Assembly: GCF_041260665.1 (NCBI RefSeq) | Contig: NZ_JBGCCT010000034.1 | Coordinates: 62,001 to 126,000 of the forward strand | DNA from: Catenulispora sp. GP43 | Lineage (GTDB): Bacteria; Actinomycetota; Actinomycetes; Streptomycetales; Catenulisporaceae | Direction: 5' to 3' | Length of the DNA stretch: 64,000 nucleotides | In this document: positions 35,123 to 43,493 of the stretch, piece after piece | How positions within the stretch are numbered: position 1 is the first letter of the stretch | How the letters are laid out: each line of letters starts with the position of its first letter | The notes under the pieces: model-generated | Database searches by the model: none | What the model saw: the letters and a program-made list of their open reading frames with translations, nothing else | What the model was told of the DNA's origin: nothing | Translations under genes and position numbers: made by a program

Positions 35123-35910
35123 GCCCGCAGCGCCAGCGGCATGAAGACCGCGGTCAGCCCGACGATCCAGCCGAACGTCCACAGCATGTGGTTGGCCACC
35201 GGCCCGCCGAGGAACAGGCTGCGGGAGACCCCGGCCAGGTGCGTGATCGGGTTGACGTTGACGAAGCCCTGCATCCATCCCGGCAGCGTCTTGGTCTGCA
35301 CGAAGGTGGTGCTGCCGAAGCTCAGCGGCAGCACCAGCAGGATCATCATGCCCTGCACCGCGCCCGGGGTGCGGGCCACCATGCCGAGGAACACCGAGAC
35401 CCAGCTCATCGCCAGCGCGAAGGCCACGGCCACGAGCAGCGCCGCCCCGGCCTCCAGCGGGTTGGTGTGGATGCGGAAGCCCATCGCATAGCCGACGGTC
35501 AGGGTGATGACGGCGACCAGCGCGTACCGGACGAAGTCCGCGAGCACCGCGCCGACCAGTGGTGCGGACCTGGCGATCGGCAGTGATCGGAAGCGGTCGA
35601 ACACGCCCTTGGAGATGTCGGTGTTCATGTTCACGCCGATCGCCGTGGCGCTCATCGCGATGGTCTGCGCGAGGATGCCAGGCAGCAGGTACTGCAGGTA
35701 GACGCTCTGCGATCCGGCGATCGCGCCGCCGAAGACGTAGGTGAACAGCAGCAGGAAGATGACCGGCTGGAGCGTCACGTCCAGCAGCGCCTCCGGGGTG
35801 CGCAGGGTCTTGATCAGGCTGCGCTTGGCCAGTGCGGCGCTGTGGCGGATGGTCTTGAACGGCTTGGTGCTCGCGGTCGCGGCGCCGACGGGCATGGTGG
35901 CGGTGGTCAT
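35104..35910 (-). CDS. ABC-2 type export permease (DrrB-like)
   Basis: A 268-residue permease with six hydrophobic segments. RTPEALLDVTLQPVIFLLLF near the start and DISKGVFDRFRSLPIARSAP near residue 97 are characteristic of daunorubicin-resistance-type (DrrB) permeases. With the adjacent ATPase it would export a lipophilic compound or drug. The gap to the ATPase gene is 43 bases on the same strand. Its last 19 bases overlap the convergent SARP gene. ATG 35910 follows AGAGGGGAACCCGCC. The substrate is unknown. Confidence 0.88.
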   Translation of the reverse strand: MTTATMPVGAATASTKPFKTIRHSAALAKRSLIKTLRTPEALLDVTLQPVIFLLLFTYVFGGAIAGSQSVYLQYLLPGILAQTIAMSATAIGVNMNTDISKGVFDRFRSLPIARSAPLVGAVLADFVRYALVAVITLTVGYAMGFRIHTNPLEAGAALLVAVAFALAMSWVSVFLGMVARTPGAVQGMMILLVLPLSFGSTTFVQTKTLPGWMQGFVNVNPITHLAGVSRSLFLGGPVANHMLWTFGWIVGLTAVFMPLALRAYGRKV

Positions 35911-35953
35911 GGCGGGTTCCCCTCTGTGTCTGTGAGTTCTGATGCGGCGGCGG

Positions 35954-36958
35954 TCAGACCGCGACCGGGGTGGACGGCTCGGACGCGTTCTCGTCGCGGG
36001 TGGCGGGCACCGCGCGTTCGTCCCCGGCCCGGCGGCCGACCAGCGAGAAGAACACCTCGTCCAGGCTCGGCAGGTGCAGCGACAGCTCGGACACGCCGAT
36101 CCCGGCCGCCGACAGCCGGGCCACGACCTCGGTCAGCGCCGAGTCGTCCGTCACCGGCGCCGACACCACCCCGGTGCGCGGCGACTCGGCCTTGCTCCCG
36201 GACACCTGCTGGAGCAGCGCCGCGGTCTCGGCCAGCCGGGCCGGGTCCAGCGGCTGCACGGTCAGCGTCTGCCCGCCGACGACGCGCTTGAGGCCCAGCG
36301 GGGTGTCGTGCGCGATCACCTGGCCGCGGTCGATCACCGTCACCTCGTCGGCCAGCGCGTCGGCCTCCTCCAGGTACTGCGTGGTGAGCAGGACCGTGGA
36401 GCCCTCGCCGACCAGCCGCCGCACCACGCCCCACATGTCCTCGCGCTTGGCCGGGTCCAGGCCGGTGGTGGGCTCGTCCAGGAAGATCACCGAGGGCCGG
36501 CCGACCAGCGAGGCGGCCAGGTCCAGGCGCCGGCGCATCCCTCCGGAGTAGGTCTTGGCCGGTCGCTTGGCGGCGTCGGTGAGGTCGAACCACTCCAGCA
36601 GCTCGGCGGCGCGGGCCCGGGCGTCGCGCTTGGACAGGTCCAGCAGCCGGCCGATCAGCTCCATGTTCTCCATACCGGTCAGGTCCTCGTCGACCGAGGC
36701 GTACTGGCCGGTCAGGCCGATCGTGGCGCGGACCTTCTCGGCCTGCTTGGCCACGTCGTAGCCGCCGATGCGGGCCCGGCCGGCGTCGGCCTTGATCAGG
36801 GTGGCCAGGATCCGGACGCTGGTGGTCTTGCCGGCGCCGTTCGGGCCCAGCACGGCGTGCACGGTTCCCGGCTTGGCGTACAGGTCCACGCCCTTGAGCG
36901 CCTGGGTCTGGCCGAAGGACTTCTGCAGGCCCTCGGCCTCGATCGCGTAGGAGGTCAT
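35954..36958 (-). CDS. ABC transporter ATP-binding protein (DrrA-like)
   Basis: A 334-residue ATPase of the daunorubicin-resistance type. Walker A GPNGAGKTTSVRIL is near residue 37, the signature YSGGMRRRLDLA near 135, Walker B VIFLDEPTTGLDP near 155, and the switch region LLTTQYLEEAD near 187. The C-terminal part includes the DrrA-type regulatory region (SLHLPSLDEVFFSLVG). I used ATG 36958, giving MTSYAIEAEGLQKSFG, since the longer frame from 37039 has no family character. The upstream region holds paired CTGACAA repeats at helical spacing, a candidate operator for the nearby SARP regulator. Confidence 0.92.
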   Translation of the reverse strand: MTSYAIEAEGLQKSFGQTQALKGVDLYAKPGTVHAVLGPNGAGKTTSVRILATLIKADAGRARIGGYDVAKQAEKVRATIGLTGQYASVDEDLTGMENMELIGRLLDLSKRDARARAAELLEWFDLTDAAKRPAKTYSGGMRRRLDLAASLVGRPSVIFLDEPTTGLDPAKREDMWGVVRRLVGEGSTVLLTTQYLEEADALADEVTVIDRGQVIAHDTPLGLKRVVGGQTLTVQPLDPARLAETAALLQQVSGSKAESPRTGVVSAPVTDDSALTEVVARLSAAGIGVSELSLHLPSLDEVFFSLVGRRAGDERAVPATRDENASEPSTPVAV

Positions 36959-37045
36959 CGACCTGGTCCCCTCTGTCGTCTTCACTCGTCGTCTGGCTAC
37001 GAGTAAGAGCATCGGGGGTGCCGCTGATAGGCCGCGCACACGGCG

Positions 37046-37113
37046 CTGACAAGAGCTGACAACAGCTGTCAGCCGCCGACGGGAGGCCGTCAGCGGCTGT
37101 CAGCTCTTGTCAG
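37046..37113. promoter_or_regulatory. Helical-phase direct and inverted TGTCAG repeats upstream of the exporter operon
   Basis: Arms 37046-37061 (CTGACAAGAGCTGACA) and 37098-37113 are exact inverted repeats. Within each arm the heptamer CTGACAA/TTGTCAG or a close form recurs every 10 bases (37046, 37056; 37097, 37107), and further copies lie at about 37066 and 37088. SARP/OmpR-type regulators bind heptamers spaced by one helical turn. The same hairpin could equally terminate the gene ending at 37120, so the role is open. Confidence 0.5.
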
Positions 37114-37119
37114 AGGCGC

Positions 37120-38232
37120 TCAGACGGAGGCGTTGACCCGCGCGGACAGCGCGGCGAGATCCGCGTTGCCGGCGTTGATGCTGTCGTTCGCGGTAACCAG
37201 CATGTTCGGCTTCCCGCTGATGCCCTGGAGCGCTTGGTTCGCGGCCTGGGCGTACGCCTTGACCGCGGCCGACCAGGCCTGCGAGCCGGCGGCGTCCGGC
37301 ATCGGCGGCACCGTGGCGACCGCCGGGTAGCCCAGGCACAGGTTGTAGGCCGCGTTCGCCACGGTGATGGCGTCGGTGCCGGCAAGGGTGCGCTGCAAGG
37401 TGGCCGCGCCGGCGTGCAGGTCGTTCGCGGTCGGCGTGGCCTTGTTCCCCCAGGCGCTGATCTCGGCGGCGGTGCCGGTGGCGCCGGTCACCGGCACCGA
37501 AGTGGTCGACGCCTTCTGGCAGGCCATGATGGCCTGGTTGATCGCGGCGCCCTGGGAGGTCCCGCTGTTGCCGAAGCTGGCACCCGCGGGCAGGTCGACC
37601 GGCGAGGCCGCGTCGTTGTTCTGGGCGTTGATGCCGCCGACGACGGCGCCGTGCTGCTCCACCGCGCCGGTCCACAGCGCCGGGCCGTTCCCGTTGCTGG
37701 ACTTGGCGGTCAGCACGAGGTAGCCGGCGAAGGAGCCGGCACCCAGCACGATCAGGCCGACCAGGGAACTGACCATGAGACGTCGCGGGGAGGCGCGACG
37801 CGCCGGGTCGGGCCGGAAGCCGGGGTGCGGCTGCGCGCTCCAGGACTCCTCCGAACCCGAGCGCGGCATCGACTCGGGGGCTTCGGCGTAGCGGGCGGCG
37901 CCCTCGCCGGCCTCGTGGAACTCGCGGCGCCGCGGGACGGCGCGGGGAGTGGCCGCCACGCCGGCGGCTCCGGCCGCGGTGGCCACTGTGGGCCCGACCG
38001 CGGCGGCGCCGAGCTCACTCGCGGGGCTCGGCGCGCCGACGACGGTCGGGGCCGGGGTGCCGGTGACCGTCGGTTTCGGGGCGTCGGCCGCCGGAGTCGG
38101 CCCCGGTGCGGGTTCCGGTTCCGGTCCCGACCCCGGCGACGCCCCAGCGCCCCCGGCGGCGTCCGCCTCTGCCCGCCGCGCCGCCTGCTCGGGCTCCTCG
38201 TTCGGCTGGTTGCGCTGGTCGTCCTGGGACAT
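37120..38232 (-). CDS. Membrane-anchored protein with long disordered cytosolic region
   Basis: A 370-residue protein starting at ATG 38232. The first 170 residues are polar and low in complexity (Pro/Ala/Glu/Gly), with one membrane helix near 178-198 (LMVSSLVGLIVLGAGSFAGY) and an extracytoplasmic Ala/Asn/Ser-rich helical domain (ACQKAS, YNLCLGYPAV with two Cys). No enzymatic motif is visible. The cytosolic part resembles disordered regions found near FHA or kinase systems. It is divergent from echA20, with the KstR2-like site at 38342 between them, so it might be a member of the regulon. I do not recognise a family. Confidence 0.65.
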   Translation of the reverse strand: MSQDDQRNQPNEEPEQAARRAEADAAGGAGASPGSGPEPEPAPGPTPAADAPKPTVTGTPAPTVVGAPSPASELGAAAVGPTVATAAGAAGVAATPRAVPRRREFHEAGEGAARYAEAPESMPRSGSEESWSAQPHPGFRPDPARRASPRRLMVSSLVGLIVLGAGSFAGYLVLTAKSSNGNGPALWTGAVEQHGAVVGGINAQNNDAASPVDLPAGASFGNSGTSQGAAINQAIMACQKASTTSVPVTGATGTAAEISAWGNKATPTANDLHAGAATLQRTLAGTDAITVANAAYNLCLGYPAVATVPPMPDAAGSQAWSAAVKAYAQAANQALQGISGKPNMLVTANDSINAGNADLAALSARVNASV

Positions 38233-38341
38233 CGTGCGCGCTCCGATCGGTCGCAATCTAGTTCCCTGCAGACCAATGTCCGTCACATTCGCGTTTCCCG
38301 CCGCTCTGGTCACCCCTCCGAGCGACCGCTAGGATCTCCCA

Positions 38342-38355
38342 AGCAAATGCTAGGT
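38342..38355. promoter_or_regulatory. KstR2-like operator upstream of echA20
   Basis: AGCAAATGCTAGGT within CCAAGCAAATGCTAGGTTGC, matching 8 of 10 fixed KstR2 dyad positions. It lies 40 bases upstream of the echA20 TTG start and 110 bases upstream of the divergent membrane-protein gene. It shares the core CCAAGCAA-n-n-G-n-T-(A/T)-GGT with the sites at 31570 and 52662. Confidence 0.72.
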
Positions 38356-38394
38356 TGCTCAGTCCGCACCCCCTCGGACCACCAGGAGGCCGCC

Positions 38395-39162
38395 TTGGCC
38401 GTCACCAGCACCAGCGAGTCCGGCGCGGCCCATCGGGGCGTCGTCACGATCACCGTCGACCAGCCCCCGGTGAACGCGCTGCCGGTGGCCGGCTGGTTCG
38501 CCCTCGCCGACGCGCTGCACGCCGCGGGTCAGGATCCTGAGACCCGGGTAGTCATCCTGCGCGCCGAGGGCCGCGGTTTCAATGCCGGCGTGGACATCAA
38601 GGAGATGCAGAACACCCCCGGCTTCGACGCGCTGCTCGGGGCCAACGCCGGATGCGCCGCCGCCTTCGCCGCCGTCTACGAATGTCCCGTGCCGGTCATC
38701 GCGGAGGTGGCGGGGTTCTGCGTCGGGGGCGGGATCGGCTTGGTGGGCAACGCGGACAGCGTCATCGCCAGCGACGACGCCTACTTCGGGCTGCCGGAGG
38801 TGGACCGGGGCGCGCTCGGCGCGGCCACGCATCTCGGGCGGCTCGTCCCGCAGCACTACCTGCGGACCATGTACTACACGGCGCGCACCGTCTCGGCGCA
38901 GCGGCTCCTGGAGTTCGGCTCGGTCTGGGACGTCGTGCCCCGCGAGAAGCTGCACGAGCGCGCCCTGGACCTGGCCGCCGAGATCGCCGCCAAGCACCCG
39001 GCGGTGATCCGGGCCGCGAAGGCCGCCCTGAACGGCATCGACCCGGTCGACGTCAAACGCTCCTACCGCTACGAGCAGGGCTTCACCTTCGAGATCAACC
39101 TGGCCGGGGTCGCCGACGAGGAGCGGGACAAGTTCGTGGCCGACAAGGAAGGCGGGGCGTGA
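38395..39162 (+). CDS. echA20: Enoyl-CoA hydratase-family ring-D hydrolase EchA20
   Basis: A crotonase-fold protein of about 255 residues. In mycobacteria EchA20 opens steroid ring D of the CoA-bound indene intermediate during HIP catabolism. Visible crotonase features are ILRAEGRGFNAGVDIKEMQ near residue 60 (oxyanion strand), CVGGGIGLVGNADSVIA near 110 and GLPEVDRGALGAATHLGRLV near 130. TTG 38395 is the start because AGGAGG lies six bases upstream; no ATG or GTG is suitably placed. The stop overlaps the ipdA start (GTGA). It is first of the echA20-ipdA-ipdB-ipdC operon. The assignment relies on gene order as well as sequence. Confidence 0.85.
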   Translation: MAVTSTSESGAAHRGVVTITVDQPPVNALPVAGWFALADALHAAGQDPETRVVILRAEGRGFNAGVDIKEMQNTPGFDALLGANAGCAAAFAAVYECPVPVIAEVAGFCVGGGIGLVGNADSVIASDDAYFGLPEVDRGALGAATHLGRLVPQHYLRTMYYTARTVSAQRLLEFGSVWDVVPREKLHERALDLAAEIAAKHPAVIRAAKAALNGIDPVDVKRSYRYEQGFTFEINLAGVADEERDKFVADKEGGA

Positions 39163-39959
39163 GCGTGCGCGACAAGCGGATGACCGTCGAGGACGTGGTC
39201 GCCGAGCTGCGCGACGGCATGACGGTCGGCATCGGCGGCTGGGGATCGCGGCGCAAGCCGATGGCGCTGGTGAGCGCGATCGCCAAATCCAGCCTGAAGG
39301 ACTTGACGGTGGTGTCCTATGGCGGCCCGGACGTCGGCATGCTGTGCGCTACCGGCAAGGTGCGCAAAGCGGTCTACGGGTTCGTGTCCCTGGACTCGAT
39401 CCCCCTGGACCCGCACTTCCGCAAGGCGCGCCAGGAAGGCGAGATCGAGGTATCGGAGTTCGATGAGGGCGCGTTGCAGTGGGGCCTGTACGCCGCCGCG
39501 CTGCGCCTGCCGTTCCTGCCGACCCGCGCGGGCCTGGGCACCGACGTCATGCGCAACAACCCGGACCTGCGGACCGTCGACTCGCCCTACGACGACGGCG
39601 AGAAGCTCCTGGCGATGCCCGCGATCCACCTGGACGCCGCCCTGGTCCACATGAACCGAGCCGACATGTTCGGCAACACCCAGTATCTGGGCCCTGACAT
39701 CTACTTCGACGACCTCTACTGCCTGGCCGCCGCGAAGCGCTACGTCTCCTGCGAGCGGATCGTGGACACCGGCGACCTGCTGGCCGCCGGCCCGCCGCAG
39801 TCCCTGAAGATCAACCGGATGATGGTCGACGGCGTCGTCGAGGCCCCCGGCGGCGCCGGCTTCACCAGCTGCGTCCCGGACTACGGCCGCGACGAGGCGG
39901 CGCAGAAGGCATACGCGGCCGGCGACCTGTTCGCCGGGGACAAGGAGCACGGCGAATGA
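39159..39959 (+). CDS. ipdA: CoA-transferase-like ring-C hydrolase, alpha subunit
   Basis: A 266-residue class I CoA-transferase fold subunit. IpdA and IpdB together open steroid ring C (COCHEA-CoA hydrolase) in mycobacteria and rhodococci. The GIGGWGSRRKPMAL motif near residue 24, SYGGPDVGML near 50 and FDEGALQWGLYAAALRLPFL near 98 fit the IpdA family. The start GTG 39159 overlaps the echA20 stop by four bases; a second GTG at 39165 is also possible. The stop overlaps the ipdB ATG (ATGA). Tight coupling argues for equal subunit production. Confidence 0.88.
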   Translation: MSVRDKRMTVEDVVAELRDGMTVGIGGWGSRRKPMALVSAIAKSSLKDLTVVSYGGPDVGMLCATGKVRKAVYGFVSLDSIPLDPHFRKARQEGEIEVSEFDEGALQWGLYAAALRLPFLPTRAGLGTDVMRNNPDLRTVDSPYDDGEKLLAMPAIHLDAALVHMNRADMFGNTQYLGPDIYFDDLYCLAAAKRYVSCERIVDTGDLLAAGPPQSLKINRMMVDGVVEAPGGAGFTSCVPDYGRDEAAQKAYAAGDLFAGDKEHGE

Positions 39960-40738
39960 GCGACGTGACACGCGCCGAGGTCTGTACCCGCTCCGAAATC
40001 TGTGTGGCCGCCTGCGCCGAGGCCTGGCGCGGCGACGGCGAGATCATCGCCTCGCCGATGGGCCTGATCCCGGCGCTCGGGGCCCGGCTGGCCAAGCTGA
40101 CCTTCGCCCCGGGCTTGATGCTCTCCGACGGGGACGCGAACTACCTGACCGACCCCACCGGCGCCGAGTCGCACGTCGAGGCGCACATCCCCTACCGCCA
40201 GCTGTTCGACTTCGTCTGGCACGGCTCGCGCCACGTGATGATGGGCGCCAGCCAGCTCGACAGGTTCGGCAACCAGAACATCTCCGCCATCGGCCCGGAG
40301 TTCGCCCGGCCCAAGGCGCAGCTGATCGGCGTCCGCGGCGCGCCGGGCAACACGATCAACCACCCGACCAGTTACTGGATCGCCAACCACTCCCCCAAAG
40401 TGTTCGTGGAGAAGGTGGACGTCGTTTCAGGGCTCGGATACGACCGCGCCCGCGGCGCCGGGCACGCTGCGCGCTTCCACGAACTGCGCCGCGTGGTGAC
40501 GAATCTGGCGGTCTTCGACTTCCAGACCAAGGACCACCGGATGCGCGTCCGGTCGGTCCATCCCGGCGTCTCGATCGACGACGTGGTCGACGCGACCGGC
40601 TTCGTCCTGATCGGGACGGACCGGGGGCGGGTCCAGACCACCCCGGAGCCGGACGCCGAGGCGCTGCGGCTGATCCGCGAGGTCCTGGACCCGGAGAACA
40701 CCCGCGAGCGCGAAGTCCCCTCCGCCGGAAGGCGATGA
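39956..40738 (+). CDS. ipdB: CoA-transferase-like ring-C hydrolase, beta subunit
   Basis: A 260-residue partner of IpdA. Conserved portions include CVAACAEAWRGDGEIIASPMG, FDFVWHGSRHVMMGASQLDR near residue 84, RFGNQNISAIG and LIGVRGAPGNTINHPTSYWI near 123. The ATG at 39956 overlaps the ipdA stop; the ipdC start follows after six bases. Function in the ring-opening step is from the established mycobacterial pathway (IpdAB heterotetramer) and the identical gene order here. No sign of damage. Confidence 0.9.
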   Translation: MSDVTRAEVCTRSEICVAACAEAWRGDGEIIASPMGLIPALGARLAKLTFAPGLMLSDGDANYLTDPTGAESHVEAHIPYRQLFDFVWHGSRHVMMGASQLDRFGNQNISAIGPEFARPKAQLIGVRGAPGNTINHPTSYWIANHSPKVFVEKVDVVSGLGYDRARGAGHAARFHELRRVVTNLAVFDFQTKDHRMRVRSVHPGVSIDDVVDATGFVLIGTDRGRVQTTPEPDAEALRLIREVLDPENTREREVPSAGRR

Positions 40739-40744
40739 GGACGC

Positions 40745-41815
40745 ATGCTGGAGCAGCGGATCCGCACGCGGTGGACGGAGCTCGTGGGTGTCCGGCACCC
40801 GATCGTGCAGACCGGCATGGGCTGGGTCGCCGGTCCCCATCTGGTGACCGCGACGGCGCGGGCCGGAGGACTGGGAATCCTGGCTTCGGCGACCATGTCC
40901 CACGACGAGCTGGCCGCCGCGATCCGCGAGGTGAAGGAGCGTACTGATGCTCCCTTCGGTGTGAATCTGAGGGCTGACGCGGCCGACGCGGCCGAGCGAG
41001 TGGATCTGCTCATCAAGGAGGGGGTGCGGGTCGCTTCCTTCGCCCTGGCCCCGAAGCAGGAGCTGATCGCGAAGCTCAAGGACGCCGGAACCGTCGTCGT
41101 CCCCTCCATCGGCGCCAAGCGGCACGCCGAGAAGGTCGCGGCCTGGGGCGTGGACGCGGTCGTCGTCCAGGGCGGCGAAGGCGGCGGACACACCGGCGGC
41201 GTGGCCACCAGCCTGCTGCTGCCGCAGATCACCGCGGCCGTGGACATCCCGGTGCTGGCCGCCGGCGGGTTCTTCGACGGCCGGGGCCTGGCGGCGGCAT
41301 TGGCCTACGGCGCCGAGGGCATCGCGATGGGCACGCGGTTCCTGCTGACGTCCGACTCCCGCGTCCCGGACGCCGTGAAGGCGCTCTATCTGGCGGCCGA
41401 CGTCAACGGGACCGTCGCGACCCCGAAGATCGACGGTGTCCCGCACCGCGTGCTGCGTACCGGGCTCGTGGAGCAGATCGAGCGCTCCGGCACGGTGAGC
41501 TCCCTGCTGCGCTCGGCGCGCAACGGCCTGGCCTTCAAGAAGATGACCGGCATGTCGCTGCGCGCGATGGTCAAGGACGGCCTGGCGATGCGCCGGCACC
41601 ACGGCCTGCGTCTGGGCCAGGTCGTGATGGCCGCGAACACCCCGATGCTGCTGAAGGCCGGTCTGGTGCGCGGCGATCCGGCCGCCGGGGTGCTGTCGGC
41701 GGGCCAGGTGGTCGGCCTGATCGAGGACCTGCCGAGCTGCGAGGAGCTCATCGGGCGGATCGTCGAGGAGGCGGTGGGGGTATTGGCCAGGACTTCGGCG
41801 GCGGTAGTGGGCTAA
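40745..41815 (+). CDS. ipdC: Nitronate-monooxygenase-like FMN reductase IpdC
   Basis: A 356-residue flavin TIM-barrel protein of the nitronate monooxygenase/2-nitropropane dioxygenase family. In HIP catabolism IpdC acts with ring-degradation intermediates as an NADH-dependent reductase. FMN-site features: VVVQGGEGGGHTGGV near residue 137, VLAAGGFFDGRGLAAALAYG near 171, AEGIAMGTRFLLT near 191. ATG 40745 follows GGAAGGCGATGAGG. It completes the ipd operon; the GNAT gene follows only ten bases later and may be co-transcribed. Confidence 0.88.
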   Translation: MLEQRIRTRWTELVGVRHPIVQTGMGWVAGPHLVTATARAGGLGILASATMSHDELAAAIREVKERTDAPFGVNLRADAADAAERVDLLIKEGVRVASFALAPKQELIAKLKDAGTVVVPSIGAKRHAEKVAAWGVDAVVVQGGEGGGHTGGVATSLLLPQITAAVDIPVLAAGGFFDGRGLAAALAYGAEGIAMGTRFLLTSDSRVPDAVKALYLAADVNGTVATPKIDGVPHRVLRTGLVEQIERSGTVSSLLRSARNGLAFKKMTGMSLRAMVKDGLAMRRHHGLRLGQVVMAANTPMLLKAGLVRGDPAAGVLSAGQVVGLIEDLPSCEELIGRIVEEAVGVLARTSAAVVG

Positions 41816-41825
41816 CTTGGCCGCT

Positions 41826-42413
41826 ATGACTTACGACACCCCGGCGAGCACGGTGCGCCTTCGTCCGATCACCCTCGAAGACTGCGCCATCGACGAAGCG
41901 AACGTCTCGACCCCCGAGAACGATCCGTACAGCTTCTACGGCTTCACCGACCCGGCCCGCATGCGCAAGACCGTGGAGTCGGGCGAGGCGTACCAGAAGT
42001 GGGGCGACCTGAGCGGCCGACTCGCGGTCGAGGCCGACGGCGAGTACATCGGCACCGTCAGCTGGCATCCGCAGCACTACGGCCCGATCCCGGCGCCGGG
42101 GATCAACTTCGGCATCGGCCTGATCCCCTCCGGCCGCGGCAAGGGCCACGGCACCGAGGCGCAGCGCCAGCTGGTCGCCTACCTGTTCGCCAACACCACG
42201 GTGAACCGCGTCGAGGCCTCGACGGACGTGGAGAACATCGCCGAGCAGCGCTCGCTGGAGAAGGCCGGCCTGGTCCGCGAGGGCGTCTGCCGCGGCTGCC
42301 ACTTCCGGGACGGCGAGTACCGCGACATGGTCGTCTTCGCCATCCTCCGGGCGGACTTCGAGGCCTCCCGCGCGAAGACCGGCACCAAGGTCCGCACCGG
42401 CTTCACCGCCTGA
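41826..42413 (+). CDS. GNAT-family N-acetyltransferase
   Basis: A 195-residue acetyltransferase of the RimJ/RimL subtype. Its acetyl-CoA motif A region reads IGLIPSGRGKGHGTEAQRQL near residue 99 (R/Q-x-x-G-x-G/A pattern), followed by TTVNRVEASTDVENIAEQRS and EKAGLVREGVCRGCHFRDGE, typical of small-molecule or protein N-terminal acetylation enzymes. ATG 41826 is preferred to TTG 41817. It is ten bases behind ipdC on the same strand, but nothing links it to steroid breakdown. The substrate is unknown. Confidence 0.88.
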   Translation: MTYDTPASTVRLRPITLEDCAIDEANVSTPENDPYSFYGFTDPARMRKTVESGEAYQKWGDLSGRLAVEADGEYIGTVSWHPQHYGPIPAPGINFGIGLIPSGRGKGHGTEAQRQLVAYLFANTTVNRVEASTDVENIAEQRSLEKAGLVREGVCRGCHFRDGEYRDMVVFAILRADFEASRAKTGTKVRTGFTA

Positions 42414-42449
42414 CGCGAACCTGTCGGCGCCGGGACGGATAATCCAGCC

Positions 42450-43454
42450 ATGCGCGCCAGCCGACTCGTCTCCCTGCTCCTGCTCCTGCAGACCCGGGGA
42501 CGCATGACGGCCCAACAGCTCGCCGACGAGCTGGAGGTCTCGGTCCGCACCATCTACCGCGACGTCGAGTCGCTGCACGAGGCCGGCATCCCGCTCTACG
42601 GCGACGCCGGCCCGGCCGGCGGCTACCAGCTCCTGGACGGCTACCGCACACGGCTGACCGGCCTGTCGGCCAACGAGGCCGAGGCCATGTTCCTGGCCGC
42701 CCTGCCGGGCCCGGCCGCCGAGCTCGGACTGGGCTCGGTCATGGCCGCGGCGCAGCTGAAGGTGAAGGCGGCCATGCCGCCGGAGCTGGCCGACCGCAGC
42801 GGCCGCATCCAGGAGCGCTTCCTGCTCGACGCCCCCGGCTGGTACGACGACGGCGACACCAGCCCCTTCCTGCCGGCCGTCGCCGAGGCGGTGTGGAACC
42901 AGCGGCGTATCAGGGTCCTGTACCGCCGCTGGACGGAGCCGACGGAGGTGGTGCGCACGCTGGCGCCGTACGGGATCGTGCTGAAGACGGGCAAGTGGTA
43001 CGCCGTCGCCGAATCAGCCGGACGGATCAACACCTACCGCGTGAACCAGATCCTGGAGCTGACCGCGCTGGAGGACGACGACGCCGACGCCGACTCCCGC
43101 TTCGAGCGCCCGGACGACTTCAACCTGAACAGCTACTGGGCCCGGCAGGTCGCGGAGTTCCGGGCGCGCCTGGTCCAGGGCGACGCGCTGATCCGCTTGT
43201 CACCGGCCGGAAGGCAGCGGCTGGAGGAAGTGATGGCGGCCGACGTGGTGAAGGCGGTGGACACCACGGCCGAGGACGACTGCGAGCGCGAAGGCTGGGT
43301 GAAGGCGACGGTGCCGATCGAGTCGCTGACCCACGCGCACGGCCAGTTCCTGTCGTTGGGCGCCGGGGTCGAGGTGCTGGCGCCGACGGTGTTGCGGGAG
43401 CGGATCGCGGAGACGGCCGCGGGGCTGGCTCGGATGTACGGCGACGGCAGCTGA
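42450..43454 (+). CDS. HTH-WYL transcriptional regulator (YafY type)
   Basis: A 334-residue regulator. An HTH_11 domain lies at the N-terminus (ASRLVSLLLLLQTRGRMTAQ then LADELEVSVRTIYRDVESLH near residues 23-45). A WYL domain follows at about 135-215 (RRIRVLYRRWTEPTEVVRTL, PYGIVLKTGKWYAVAESAG), then a WCX-type C-terminus. Such regulators respond to ligands, sometimes nucleic acids, bound by WYL. It lies 36 bases after the GNAT gene and could regulate it. The start ATG 42450 is supported by the strong family N-terminus. Confidence 0.9.
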   Translation: MRASRLVSLLLLLQTRGRMTAQQLADELEVSVRTIYRDVESLHEAGIPLYGDAGPAGGYQLLDGYRTRLTGLSANEAEAMFLAALPGPAAELGLGSVMAAAQLKVKAAMPPELADRSGRIQERFLLDAPGWYDDGDTSPFLPAVAEAVWNQRRIRVLYRRWTEPTEVVRTLAPYGIVLKTGKWYAVAESAGRINTYRVNQILELTALEDDDADADSRFERPDDFNLNSYWARQVAEFRARLVQGDALIRLSPAGRQRLEEVMAADVVKAVDTTAEDDCEREGWVKATVPIESLTHAHGQFLSLGAGVEVLAPTVLRERIAETAAGLARMYGDGS

Positions 43455-43493
43455 GCCTGCCCCGCGGCTGGGATCTCGGCCGAGACGCCGGCC

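Noticed and set aside
37120-38232. Idea that this membrane protein is a kinase or sensor domain fused to a PASTA-like repeat
   Set aside because: No kinase motif and no PASTA pattern could be found; only a disordered region, helix and an Ala/Asn/Ser-rich domain.
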